The notes: generated from the letters alone by a model not told the origin. 64,000 nt of DNA from Tyto alba (GCF_018691265.1 NW_024881296.1:6603427-6667426); one strand, 5' to 3'. Shown: positions 21,700 through 35,316, counted from the first letter of the stretch. Program-made: numbers and translations.

Positions 21700-22766
21700 T
21701 GTTGTGGTTTAAGCCTGGTTGGCAGCCAACCACAATGCAGCAGCTCTCTCTCTCCCTTCCCCTCCAGCAATGAGAAGGGGCAGAGAGCCAGGCTTGGGGT
21801 TCAAGATAGGACTGGGATGGGGGAAAATCCCCCTTTTATGATCACGAGCAAAAGGCAGACTCGTTAGGGGAATCAAAAAAGAACATACATTTATTACAGA
21901 CACTAACAACACATAACAGAGTAGGACAGTGAGAAGCATTGCCACATCTTGAGAACACCTCCCCCCCACCCCTCCCTTCTTCCCGGGCTCAGCTCTGCTC
22001 CCGATATCTCTACCTCCTCCCCCAGTGGCGCAGGGGCAGGGAATGGGGGTGCAGTCAGCTCTGCCACTTCCCTTATCTTCGGTGAGGGGAGTGTCTGGAA
22101 CTTGTTCCTCCTGCTCCATCGTGGTCCCCCTCTCACAGGAGACAGTCCTCCACAAACTTTCTCCGACTTGAATTCCTCCCATGGGCCGCAGCGTTCCCCA
22201 CACTGCTCCGTCATGGGTCACTAACTTCCTCTGACTGGATTCCCTCCCACGGCTGCAGCCCTTCCCGAGCTGCTCCGGCGTGGGACTCCCCCGCATGCTG
22301 CAATCCTCCCAGCACTGAATTACAGCAGCGGGGCTGCCTTTTCCCATGAGACCCCGGCCTTCTTTGGGCACAGAACCTTGTTCAGGCGAGCAGGAGCAAC
22401 AGGCCATAAATCAATGTCTGCTCCACCATAGATCTTCATGGGTGGCAGGGGGGGCCGCCCTGCTGTCTCACCACAGGATACAGGGGGGTCTCTGCTCCGG
22501 CACACCTCCCCCCTCCTTTCTTCCTCCATTCCTCCACTGACCTTGGTGTTCATGCAGCTGCAGCAACTCCTCCTCACCAGTCCCACTGCCCGTCACCACG
22601 TCCCTTCTTAAATACGTTATCGCAGAGACGCAGCCGATTGGCTCAATTTCCCAAACAGAAGTGGAGCTGACGTGGAGCTGGGGGAGCTTCGAGAAGCTTC
22701 TCACAGGGGCCACCCCGATAGCCCCCTCCCCTGCCACCAAAAAACTCCACCACTCACTCAACCCAG
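21700..22766 (-). mobile_element. Solo LTR of an avian endogenous retrovirus, copy 2
   Basis: About 96% identical by eye to 8080-9151 and in the same (minus) orientation. It keeps the CCAAT box (complement of 22637-22641), the TATA-like site (complement of about 22605-22616) and the AATAAA signal (complement of 21890-21895). No internal viral genes adjoin it. Its high-coordinate end stops at CAACCCAG and lacks the terminal GACA present in copy 1, and it is flanked by a 32-bp direct repeat rather than 5 bp. It lies about 1.15 kb inside DISC1 intron 1 with its promoter pointing at the DISC1 start region. Confidence 0.88.
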
Positions 22767-22796
22767 TAACTTTTTGCTATGCTTCTGAATAGTGAT
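22765..22796 (+). repeat. 32-bp direct repeat, right of LTR copy 2
   Basis: Partner of 21668-21699 with one mismatch. Its first two bases (AG) overlap the last two bases of the LTR, so the junction has a 2-bp microhomology. Confidence 0.92.
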
Positions 22797-25700
22797 TTAA
22801 GAGCTCTGCAGTGAAGTGCTTTTATAATAAAGGCTTTTACAAAATGCTGCAGCACATATACCAGCAAGCACTACTGGTAATTAAAAGTAAATGAGAGTTT
22901 TCAAAGAAGTGAACAAGTACATTGTGATGCATTATTTCTGGTTTTGACCTTTTATATTTGTTCATTTACTTGCTAATTTGCAGTTGGCCTTATAGTAACT
23001 CATGAAAATGGGAGAAGTTCTACTTTATTGAACTTTTCTTGTTTAAATACTAAAGTCCCTTTAAGTATGTTGTATGGGTATTCCACAATGTTGTTAGTGA
23101 AGTTAAAAGTTGTGGTTCCTTCTAGAAGGGCTTTGATGGTGGTTTTCCAGTTGAAGATACAGTAGATTTTTACTATTGATAAGGCTTTTAGGCACTTATG
23201 AAACAGAAAGGTAGGGGTGTTTAAAAGAAATATTTGATTTAAAAAGAAAAAGACCTGAGTTTCAAGCCTTGTGGTTACTTAAAATGTTGTGGTCATGGTT
23301 GGTTGAGGGAATGTAAATGAACCCCCAAATGCTTATGAACAGTGTTTTGTACACTTGAGATTAAGACCATGTCCAACTCTTGTATTTTTTTTTTATTACT
23401 TCCAGTGCTCATACTATCAAAGTTATAAATTTTTGGTATAGTTGTTTGAGATTGTGTGTTGAAAATAACATGTTCTCATACATGATGCTGAAGATTACAG
23501 TACAGCAGCACTCCAAAGAGCAGTCAGAAGCAAGTATTGTATTGCCTCTGGTTTCTTCCCTCTTTAAATTTAGATAAATCAGCCTTTGTTCTCTTTGGTA
23601 AAGTGAAGTCAAAAGTTTGGGCTGAAGCTGCTGCTGCTGGAATTGTAGTGGGGCCATGTAAGAAAAGAGAATTTATTAGCACCAGGATAAATTAATTGTG
23701 ATGAACAGGAAGACAGAAAGCACTGCAAACAATATTTTGTAATCACAAAAGCGAAAACCCTAAAGGTTAATTCTGACTTTGTTCACAAATTAGACACACT
23801 TGGTTAGGCTTTTTTTTGCTCACCATAACTTGGGCCTCCGACAGCTACTGAACCACCTGACCTTTCAAATGAGATTTACTGGAGTGTGTAACACCTTCTG
23901 AGTGCTCCTCAGGAGTTACGATTTTTTTTTCATTTTAGCATTGAGTTTCCTTGAGCAAATCTTTCTAATTGAGCGGCAGACAGGCTGCGACCTTTTCTGG
24001 TTTCAGCCATAATGCATTTTAATGACTCCTGTGCAAAGGTGTTTTCTTACCTCTTTTGGAGTATCGGCCTCGAAGGTGAACAGAAAGGAACCTGCAGAGT
24101 CGCCATAGTGATTTCCAAGTTCATCCCTGGCATCTTGTGTCTTTTTCCAGAGAGCAGCCCTTTCATGCTGTGTCACTTAGATTAGGATTGAGCCCAGGGT
24201 ATGTTGTAATACTATTCAATATTCTTGAAGGAAAACTGCTGCAAAACCCTTATGTATTCGGGATGAATGTGCCCTTTGTAAATCAGCAGTCACACGAGGA
24301 AAAACTTGGCCCTCTGGCACTGAACAAAGGCTCCGGTGCCTATGTTAAGCATGGTAGTATCCTTATTTGGAGTTGTTTACTTAATTCTGTGTAATGTTAA
24401 CTATTTAACACTCCATTTTCTTTTTTCTTCTCTTTTAGCATATAGGCACAGATTCCATTAACTGCTCACCTGTAAAATGCTTTCAGGGAGAAGTGTTTCT
24501 TTATCAAGCCTCCTAACTACTGCTGCTGTGGAAGCTGAGATCTGCTATCGAAGTACTTTGTTTGTTAAACATGAGTTTTCTGTATGGAAATTGAATTAGC
24601 TATTGACATGGAGTTACTTCCCTATTTATTGATGTCGAGGGTGTAAAGTGGCTTAATGACTAATCTGAAGTCTGCAGGCAGAGGGGTGAGATCATGAGCT
24701 TGCCTCAAGTAGCGTTCCTTTGTTCAGTTCGATTCCTTTGGGGCACACATAATTTGAATTCTGCCTCCCCTTTGTACGTACTGTACAATGCCGCTCTCTC
24801 TGTTTCGGACCCTCCTTCATCTTACAGCTATGCTTCCTTCTAGCACATCTCTTATTATCTCTGTGTGATAAATTTCTAATTGAGACCCTGCTGCTTAATG
24901 AGTATGATCGGTGGCACTTTCTATTCTTTCTCACCCCCACCTCCTTTTCCTTCCTCTCTTGCTGCCTTACAAATAGGTGTGTTAGTTGTGTGACCATGGT
25001 GTCACAGTAAATTGTCTAGTTACTCTGCTCTTTTTGCTTTCTGCCAATATGTTTATTTGTAACAAGTGTAAAAAGAAAATTTAGATTTTGACTTGAAAAG
25101 TAAATAGTTACTTCATAAATAGCTGTGTATTGAGAATTAGGGATGGGAAGCGGAAAATGCATTTTCTTAATAGTGCTTAGTTAGCTCCTTTTGTTTCAAA
25201 GGTGTATGCATTACCTGTATTTATAGATTGAATAAAACAGCACCCGAGTCAGAACTGCAAATGTAACAGTAATTTGCTAAGCACAGTGTACATATGCTCA
25301 GATGATAAAACCTTGGAAAAGAGCTGTGTGGAAGAAGTGGCTGCTTTGAAACTAAGAGCAGAATGAATGTGATGTGTGTGAACTTTCTCTGTTCTCTGCA
25401 ATGGCAAGAGAGTTGGTTGGTTGGAGTGCTTTAGTGGGCACAAGTTGAAAGGTTTCTTTTGCTGGTCTTGAGAGGTCAGCGGGGCAGGAAACTGTTATAG
25501 AGGAAAATCTCTTAGTAGAGCGACTCTGAGGCAACCTGTGGAGCAAAAAGTCAGGAGGTTGATAATGCGTATTGCAGAGCTGAGTAAGAATGAATGAGTT
25601 AGTATCCTTGAGAGAGGCAGGAACTGGGAGTTGGTATCACTAGATTTTCGGAATTGTTTTGCAAGTCTCCAGGTCTGTGTAAGGTGAGGCATGCAGTATC

Positions 25701-28700
25701 AATGTAGCTTTTCAAGACCTTTTGAAATTCTGCATAATAATAGTAATGATAGAGGAAAATTAGAATCAAATTATAGTGGTGTTTTCAGTGTGCCTGTATA
25801 TAATGAAGTTTGAGAATGGTTTCACAATTTTGCTGATTGATGGAGTGAACAGAGTAGTCCCCAGCTCAGCTCATCTATCTGGCAGCACTTTGAGTTTAAT
25901 CTGGCAATCAGGCCTTTGGATCTGAAAAGTATGTTGGAGCATTAAAGGAAACCATTCTTAGGGTCTTTTTGTTTTGTTTTTGGAAAGCCATAAAGTCTTC
26001 AGAGAGCTTGGGAAGTGGAAGGACAGTTTTTTCCTGCCTAGTAAGCTACTTTCTTGCTGTTCTAGTGGGATACTGAGAGTATTTTGTTTCCCATCTTTAA
26101 TGATGTGGTGGTAAGCCTCCTTTCCACTGACGTATTGATTTAGTTTTATGGATTATCACTGCTGCAGATATACAGGCATCTGGAATGGTGCTGGTGGAGA
26201 CTACTTGCAAGGCCAAACACTTATAGCCACAGGCTTTTCCCTTACATTGTGGCTATCTAATTCTTGTGGTCTGGTTGTTTCCCTTACCCCCCCACCCCAA
26301 ATGTGTTACTTCAGGGAAACGCCCTGAGGTTCCAAGGAAGGAGTATCACCAAGTCTGTTCAGTGTGGTAAACCCAGGCAGCCTCGGCCCCATAATGTGTC
26401 TGACGCTTTGTTGCGAGAGCTAAGATGATCATACCAGGAAGGGCTTGTTTTCCCTTGTTGTCGGAGACCGTGGCTTTGTGGATGTGAGCTTTCCCTTCTC
26501 TGGTATGGTTTTGGCCGTGTATGGTTACTGAGGCAGGGACGAGGTTGAATTTCATGCACTGGGCTGAGTCCAGGTGCTTCCTGTTGCTAATGGCCCATAG
26601 AGACCCAGGTGATGGGGGAATGAGCAGCACAGCTGTTTGCTGGGGCTCGGCTGTTCCCATTTATTGAGCAGTGCATTAATCTGTCAGTATATGCACTAAC
26701 AGCTCAGGCTGTGATCAGCAGGAGCTGAGCTGTGGATCAGTTGCATTCTCAGCTTTGCTCTTGAAGAGCAAGACACATCAGTCTCGGGAGAGCGGGGCAG
26801 ACAGCTGCTGAGTTTGGTGGTGTTTTACATTGCTGTAGTAAGATCTCCTTAATTTTAACATCTTTGTGGTTGCCATGTCCCCAGGGTGAATGACACAGAA
26901 GGAGTGCTGACATCTCTGCATCAGCAGAGATTTGGAGTCTCAGGGGCATGAGATGCTCTCGGACACCCTGGATGGTCCCAGGCTGAGCTGCCACTGTGGT
27001 GGGGCAGCACTATTTTGACAGGGCGCTGTGCTGAAACTGCTCTTGTCTGACCAGAGCGCTTGTTTAGGAGAGCAGTACATTTTTATTTGCTTAGCACAGT
27101 GAAAATCTGAAGGACAGCCATGTTGAAATTGTGTGACAAGGGCTGGTTGGTGTTCCCTGGAGTGTAGCACCAGTGCAGCTGATCCTCCGTGTGGTTTTGT
27201 TCCCAAACTAGTTAATAATCAACAGGTATTGTGTTTCCCCTTCCGGAGACAGCTGCTGTAGTGTTCCCATGCTTGTGGTCCACCAGGGTCTTGCACAGAC
27301 TTGGCCATGGGAAGAGCTGCTCCAGTTAATGGTTCTCTCCAAGCAGTGCATCAATTGTGGCTGTCTGCTTCCTGTGAAAATGAAGATGGGGGGAAAAATC
27401 CTGCTTTGTCAGGGATTCTCAGGTTGCTGTAAGGTTAAAAAAATCCAGCTCCTACTTTTTCCTTTGTATGTAGTGAGCACTAGCAGTAGGTTATTTGTTC
27501 TTTTAGCAGATTAAGAATTTTCCTGCTACAGCACCAGCTTTTGCCAATGATAGAGTTTTCCATGGGATTGTCTGGTCCAGGGCCAAGTTAGGAACCATTT
27601 CATGTTAGCTAAGGAGGTGTTCTCTGCCTGTCTTGACTATAGTTATGCTGCTTAGTTTCTCCAAAGCACATTTATTATCATCTTTTTCTCTGTGAGGTAG
27701 GACTGTGAACTAATAACCAGCATTGCAGTTTTGGGAAGAACAATCTGATTGCCCTTTGTGAAATCTGCTGGCTTGCCCTATTGTTCTTCAGGGCCTCCTG
27801 TTTATCCCTTGGAGCATAGTTGGTAAGGTTTTTCATCTTTGGGTTGAATAGGCTATGTATTTTCATGCCATTCACTTTCTGAATTAATTTAAAATAACTT
27901 AGCTTTGTTACAACTAGTGGTAACAGTGTGTAGCAACACTTTTGCTGTGTTTCTGGTGAGCTTGGCGTGTCACTGAATTTCTTGATGAGGGTCCAGACCT
28001 TTCTACTGTATCTGGACACACACACTTATGTTACTGCTTTCTGTGCTGCCAGGTCTTAGTGAAACTCCGTGTGCTTTGCTTAGGCATTAAGTTGGAAGCT
28101 GAGGCATTAAGTGTGGCCCTAGCAAGTTTAGATTGGCTGTGTTTTGAGTATTGAAAAGCCAGTATGACTGTTCAGCGCAAGCCACACGAGAAGTACATGG
28201 AGTTGCTGTCTGTCTTCCAGGTCTCTTAAGAGCAATTGTTCTACGTGTTAGCTGTCTAAAAATGATCTCTAATGACTTGAAAATCATGATATAAAATATA
28301 AGCTCAGTAGGAGATTATAATAGTAGTAATGATAAAAGCCCAAGCAGACCAGGTAAAGACAATACAGAGGACAACTTGAGGCTATTCTAGGGAATTCTGT
28401 GTATGCATCTGAAGCACCAACATTGCAAAGTAGTGGAAGAAGAGAGAGACGAGCCCCATAAATCCCTCAAATTCTAAATAAAACCAAGAAAGAGGAAATG
28501 TAGAAATAACTGTATTTGTGCACTCGGTTATATAGAACATATACATCTGTGTACCTGAGTATTCAGGTTTGCCTTTTTCCATGCCCATGTTATAATTAGA
28601 CTTCATGGACCAGATAGGGTAGAAGCAGTGTTCCCTGGGCAGAAGTGGCCTTCCTCCTTCCTCTGCCAGGAAATTTGTGAGAGGCAGGTTTTGTTGCAGC

Positions 28701-28730
28701 TGTTCAGCTGTTCAGAGGTGATGTTAGCTG

Positions 28731-28755
28731 TTGTTTGTTTGTTTGTTTGTTTTTG
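28731..28755 (+). repeat. (GTTT)n microsatellite
   Basis: About six GTTT units followed by a short GT run. No coding significance. Confidence 0.85.
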
Positions 28756-29457
28756 TGCTTGTGTGTGTAATGCCCTTGGTAACATCTAAGGGATTATGTT
28801 TTAAAAAGGCAAGTGTCTTCAGGCAGTTATAGTCTTGCAGATGGCTCTGTCTTGTCGTCCAATTGGCAAGTAGCCTAGGAAAAGGTATCAAAATAGTTCT
28901 TAATATACCAAACCAAATAATACCTTGAGAGAAATGCTCTCCAATGTTTGTACAGCCAATAAAAAAGCCTCAGTAATAAACATTTTATGAAATAACTGCG
29001 GTAGATCAAAGTGACATTTAAGTGATGCTCATGAGCATCATTTAATCACTAGTTAACTACTAAAGGTCTGCTTCTGTGGAACAGTAGGGGTTCCTATGTT
29101 GTTATGTCTTACTGTGTCTGCCTTGCTTAACGTACTGACCATCATTGAAACTTGTGATTTCTCTGTGTGTGTGTATGGATGCTGGGTGCTTAAATGCTGG
29201 TTGAGAACCTATTTATTTCAAATACTGAACTTTATTCTTAATTTTGTTCATAGAAAGTCAGCTGTTTCCAGCTTCTAGGATGTGATGAAACTATTGTTTA
29301 CTAACTTCCTTGTGACTCCTTTGTGGAGTTAAATTGGATAAATTGTTTTCTTGCAAAGTTGGATGTATCTTCACAGATGAAACTCTTGAACTTCTGTTGT
29401 GTGTATAGATAACTAGTATAATACTGCAAATCCTGAGACATGTATTTAAATCTTAGA

Positions 29458-29735
29458 GGTATGATAGAACAGTTCGGGTGGGAGGGCACCTTATGAGGTC
29501 TCTGGTTCAACTCCCTGCTCAAAGCAGAGCTGGTTCTGAGGTTGTACCAGGTTGCTCAGGGCTTTATGCTGTTGGGTCTTGAAAACCTCCAAGGACTGCA
29601 CAACCTCTCTGGGCATCCTGCTCCACTGCTTGGCTGCCCTGAGTGAAAAAATTTTTCTTTGTATCCAATCTGAACATCTCTTGTTATGCTCATCTCCTTC
29701 TTGCCCTACCCCTGTGCACTGTTGTGTATGGATTA
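29458..29735 (-). mobile_element. CR1 LINE 3' end, antisense, 5'-truncated
   Basis: Read on the + strand, it starts near 'atgatagaacagttcgggtg' and runs through 'ggttcaactccctgctcaaa', 'cacaacctctctgggcatcc' and 'gaaaaaatttttctttgtat', which is the reverse complement of the well-known bird CR1 3' region. Diverged, so an older copy. Lies in DISC1 intron 1. Confidence 0.88.
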
Positions 29736-30798
29736 CTGTTATCCTCACTACTGGTATGTAGCATTTTAGGAATATTGTTGCTAGTAGAGGGTAATCAGAT
29801 GTCATTTATAACATCTTTAAAGGTTCTAGAGTAGCACACTTAGCATTCTTTGGTTTACTTTCTTTCCCATAAGCATAAAAATAGCACCGTATTTGCTGAA
29901 ATTTACTGTTGCTGCAAATATATCTTTATACCCAAAGAGGGCATTCTAACCTTAAAGATGTTCTCAGTTCTGCCTTCATGTTTTTTTTCTGGTACAGAAG
30001 TCCTTGCTTATGATTCAGACCTTAAGTTAATTTAAGTTTAAGACATTTCATATGTTTTTGTTCAGTAAAGCGCTGTAACACTTTTACTGTACAGAAATGA
30101 AAATCCACGTGTCTTCTCAGTATCTCTGTTTTATTGGCACCTCTTTGTTTTTGTATGGCTATTAATGCAAGATGTTTGTGTGCACCGAGGGTTGGAGGGA
30201 GAGGATGCATTTTATGCTGTGAAACTTTGGCAAGTACCTTCAAAATACTGTGAGTTTTCCTTTTTTCCCCTAGTCAGGAGAGAATTTAAAAGGCTTCCAG
30301 CTTAAAGATAGCACTGTTTCACTTGGGAACTAGAGGAGCCAGTCAGTGAACTTTTTCTGACTATGGGTTTATCCTACTGTACTTGCTTGACACAGATATT
30401 TTGTAAATATACTTTACCACATCAGCTCTGTGGATTAGAATAGACTTGTTCAGATTTGGAATACAAAAATGTAGGCAGGCGCAAGTCATGTTACAGGTAA
30501 GTTAGGAGTCATCTAAGTATGATGTTTGCATTTACTTCAAATTTCTGGTGAAAATGTAAGTTAAACCTGAGGTTTCCAATGAAACTTCACAGTGCAGAAT
30601 CTCACACAGAACAGTATTAGTGCAGAATCTGCCTCAGGGGGGACCCATGACTCCAAGGCTTGATAGCTTTGAGAATATTAAGATACAATTCTATCTAAAT
30701 GCTGCTTTTAAAATCTCTAATATTTTTCATGAAGACAGGAGTTCTAGAGGTACAAAGTAGAGGTACAAAGCCTTCAGTGTATTCTCATAGTGAAAGTG

Positions 30799-30799
30799 C

Positions 30800-30841
<42 letters not shown>
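30799..30841 (+). repeat. C9T34 homopolymer tract
   Basis: Nine C followed by about 34 T within DISC1 intron 1. Homopolymer of this length is prone to length error and polymorphism. Confidence 0.9.
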
Positions 30842-33800
30842 CTGTCTGTCTTTCAGGAGTCCTGTGTGAGTCCTTAGTTCTCTATTGGGTGTGCTTTGTG
30901 ACTTGTGTAAGTTGTGTAGCTTTTCACGTGGTCTGCTTTAACCACAATCAAATGCAGCAGATTACTGTTGTACCTCAGGACTGATGAGATCAAATCAGTC
31001 CTTGAAAGGAAGCTACAGCAGTTCTGTCTGCTACTTCTTAATAATACTACTTGTCAGGAGTACTATGTGTAAACCTGAAAGAATCAAGGGAAGAAATCTC
31101 CTGCTGCTACTACACTACTACTACTCAGGGGCCTGTCCCATACAACTCAAGGGGAGAGGCAAATGTGAGCTACCTTGCACAGGACCCTGCTAATCCTGAA
31201 TTCAGGTGTAATAAATTAAATTAAAAAAAAAAAGTATCGGAAAAAATGTGTTAACTGTCTATATTTATTCTGGAAAACAATTTGAATGACATTCAGAGTT
31301 TGCCAAGCTTTTTGTTACTAAAGCAGATCTTTTCAGGTGTGTCTGTTTAACACCATATGGTACAATCTGCACCTTTTTTATCCATTTAAAATGCTATTCT
31401 GAATCCCAAATAAGTTGGCCTGAAAAACTGTTTATTGGGTTATTTGACAATCTTCTTTTAATATAGAGAATATTTTTGAAAGATCAGTCTGATTTTTGCA
31501 TTTACTTCTCATTATTTTTTAACTTTAAGTATTTTGCTTAAGACTTTATTGCAGTATCACAGAGAGTCCTTGGCACCCAAGAAACATCTGCAGGCTATCT
31601 CATGTAAGGGTATAGTTTCTTTGAAGATTAATACTGTGCTTTAGTTTACTTGGATAATAAAACCAGTCAGATAAAGTTCAACAAAAGGTGGCAGATCCTA
31701 TGGCCTTCTACTTAGGTAGGAATACTTAAGTGAATTAAAAATAGTATGTGACAAATAAGTTAAAAAAACCTCTGGCAAAAATCCGTGCCTTTGTTGAGCA
31801 TCATAGGCATATGTTAATAAGTGTAACCTGTATTATTAGCTAATATATGTTAGCCTGGGGAGACTGTCAGAGTAAATTGTGGCAGGTAATTGTCTTGATT
31901 TCCTAGACGTGAATAGCAGTGGTTTACAGTCACAGGAAAGAAGCTCTTACAAGAGTGTTTTTATTGAGATGATCTCAAAGGGAATGAACGCAGCCAGCGT
32001 GCCTTCAGCGTGGGGTTTGGTTTAGATGTTCATACAGAGTGTGTGTGTGCGCTGTGAAAGAGGTAACAGGAGCCCTGAGAACTGGCTGAAGTCCTGGTAG
32101 CCAAAAGGCTGAGCACCTGGAGGCAAGCAGTGAAATCAGTGGGCACAGCTGAAGTGGGGTTGGGCTCCTATTAGATGCACCTGGAGAAGCCTAGAAACTT
32201 CTGAGCCCTGCTGATGGGGCATGTGAAGGGAGTCTGCCTGGGAAGGGCTGGGGTGGTCTGAGCAGACTGGGGAGCTGGAGGGGCTGGTGGAACTCATGCA
32301 AGGAGGGTTTTCTGGAGGTAAGTTAAGATGTGCTTGTTTACTGTTGTAAGGGTAATGCTGTTAAGGGGCTGGGGAAGGCTTGTGCATGTTGGGGTTGTGA
32401 CAAAAAGGGTAAACTGAAAAGGACCAAAGAGGTGGTACTGGGGAGTGACGCTAGGAAAGAGAGTATCCCTGTGTGGCTTTGAACATTGTTTGGGAGCTTT
32501 GTGGATAGTTATTGCTATGGTCTGTGTAGCGTTAAGTGTGACCCATGCAGAGTTTGGTCAAAGGTCCAGAGCAGCGATTGGGAAGAGTTCTGGTTCAACT
32601 GTCTATTTCGCTTGAGGATAAATAAGCAATTGGTTTAGTGAGAACTAACTGGGGACCAGGAAGAGAAATGCAGTGGAAACTGGTGGAATATAAAGCAGGG
32701 TTTGATGGGAGCAGTGGAAAGCATGGGCAGCACTGGTGTTAGTATAGAGACAAAAACGAGTGAATGACATTCAAAGTAGATCTGTTGGTGTTGATGGTGT
32801 CCTCCCTCAGCCAGGGATCTGACAGCCTGCTGCTTGAATGTATCCCCTGATCCTTGTCTGCCTCCTGTGGGCATGGCTTTTGAATGTGTGTGAAGACAGG
32901 GCTTTGGTCCTGTTGAGACTTTAGTCTCCAGTCGTGGTGTGAGGTGCATGGGGTAACTCTCGGCTTCTGCCTGGAGCCGAATAGGCAGTTGTTCAGATCT
33001 CGTGTGAGTTGTCATGCAGGCAGTCTGGTTACAGAGGCAATCTCAGAATTTCACCTGAACCATCTACTTTGTTCCTCCCTGCTAGAGGAAGAGGATATAG
33101 CTGATGTCTTCACTTTTGTGGTTTTTGGCCCAATGAAACAAACTTCTATTTTGGCTGTCTGCAGCCTTGGATAAGGTTTGTAAAGGCTGGGCCATATTCT
33201 CACTGAAGATCTCAAAAGGAGTGTCATGTGCATCTTTCCTGCTTACCAGTGTAAGTCTCTAAGGGAGCTGCACTTGGCTTACTGGAGCACAGAGGTTTGA
33301 CCCCTTGCACGCTGTAACCTGTACAGACTGATGATGCTGAGTAATCTGTTTGACCTGATTAAAAAGTTGCATTAACTGAAGTTGTCTGTGTAGCTGTTGA
33401 GGAGCGGAGAGCACTGCTGCAGTCTGTGCCTCGATGGTTCAGCTGAGAATCTTCATCTTGCTGCTCAGACTGGTGATTTATTGTCAGCCAGCAAAAGCAA
33501 TCTACACAATCGTTGCTGCAAAGAGCAGAGAATACCGGAGTACAGAAATTTAGTGGGAGCTTAAGGAATTGCAGGAGTTCGTGCAAAGCCCTGAGATTTT
33601 CTTTTTGGGGGAGCAGGGTGAGGGACCAGTGCTGCTCATTTGCCTGCCTCCGTGCTACAGGTGGGCTCTGTCCCATGCATTGCCCTAACTGCAGTTTGTG
33701 TGCATGCCTGGTGTTTTCAGTATCTTGTATTTAAGCTGCATCCTGAGGTGCTGTGCTTTCTGTGGGAAGTTATTGCTCAGATTTCCTGATGTCTGGAGCT

Positions 33801-35293
33801 CCATTACATCTCCCTTGTTGTCTAGACAGCATTGACATTGTGTCCTGACAGCCTGACTGAGGCTGTAAGGTAAACTTCCTTCAGCAGGCAAAGGAGGAGC
33901 ATTTGTCCTGGGACTTTGATATTAAATTGTAAAGCTAAAAGCATTCTGAGTCCTCACCCTTGGCAATATAGGAACTGCCACGTTGTTTTATTTTCATTAT
34001 ATGTGATCACTACTGAGCTGTTAAGAGAAAATTACTTTCTATTTCAGTAAACTCAATTCTGGTTTCAGACTGACTGTGCATCAGATGCTTAATTTGGAAC
34101 CCACTCTCTTGGTGAAATTAAAAATTCAAATCTCCAAGCTGGAGCACTCAAACTGTGCTTGAATTAGAAATTGACTGCTGTCAATGTGCTCTCACACGTC
34201 ACTTTTTTTTTTTTTTTAATTCTTCCCTCCCTTCCCCCCTGATGAGTTTTATATTAGAGTCTTGCTGTAGATGATCTGACTGAGCAGAAGTAGTGGGAAT
34301 CCACACTGTCACTCTGTAGACAGAGTGATGAAAGAGAAGTGTGGTGTGTTAAATAGACCATTCCTGAAAAGGACTGCTGTGTACTAATTTCATAGTTAGA
34401 TGCATGTTTGGTGAAATACTTTTATGGGCTATGACTGCAAATCCATTAAGTGTTGTCTGCAAATTAATTCAGGACCTAACCAAACTTAACATTTTCTGTA
34501 CAAAATCCTCATTCTCCTATTTCAGTGTAATATTTAAAACTGTTTTCAGATCTTGTCTGAAAGAACTAGAGCATTCTCTCCACTCAAGACATTTGCGTGG
34601 ACTGCCTCTACAGACTTTTGCACTGAAATTGGGAAGAAAAGGTTTTTTCCCCAGGAATTAAAACAATAAACCTTAAAAAAACCCAAAACTCCTGAAATAA
34701 GCATTGTTTTTCTGTTGTGAGTGTTCTTTGTAGGCTTGCAACTTCTGTGTCCTCTTTCCTCGTTGGAAAGTGGATAAATTATTCTCAATTATTTAATTCT
34801 AAGTTAAAAATAATTATACTCACGGGTTTAAAACAAATTGGGCTGGATGTTTGTGGGGAAGTTAAGTGTCTTCTATTTTTGAGTGTTCTGAAGGTGCCTA
34901 GTGCTGGTACTGGTTTGTTTTCCCAGACCTGCTTGTGTTCTCCCCCAGGGTGTTTGGTGGTCCGTGGGATGGATGGCAGAGCTGGATGGATGGTCAGTGG
35001 TGACTGGAGAGCCTGAAAAGGTAACCATTATGTTAGTCAGCTGGTCATGTGAGTTTGGCAGCTCCAGGTAGTGTGGGCTGGTAGCGGTGGATCAGGTGAA
35101 ATATATGAGTGAGCTGTGTAAGGATGTTTGGAGACTGATTGGGTTGAGGCTCATCAGCCAGAGATGAATTTTGAATGTGAGATGTAGTTAACAGCTGGAG
35201 AATGAGATGTGTGAGGGGTGTCTGTAACAGGATTACACTGAAGTTTATTGCAATGGTCTTGGGCTTCCCTGTGTGTGTGTTGTTGTTTTTTTG

Positions 35294-35316
35294 TTTTTTT
35301 TTTTTTTTTTTTTTTT
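35294..35316 (+). repeat. Poly-T tract, about 23 T
   Basis: Simple homopolymer in intron 1, no adjoining repeat body recognised. Confidence 0.9.

Noticed and set aside
21709..22407. 232-codon open frame on the minus strand
   Set aside because: Lies wholly within the solo LTR copy 2; the matching region of copy 1 is broken and it resembles no retroviral protein. It is LTR sequence, not a gene.
29500..29520. 'ggttcaactcc' as a tRNA B box
   Set aside because: It is part of an antisense CR1 3' end; there is no A box or cloverleaf.
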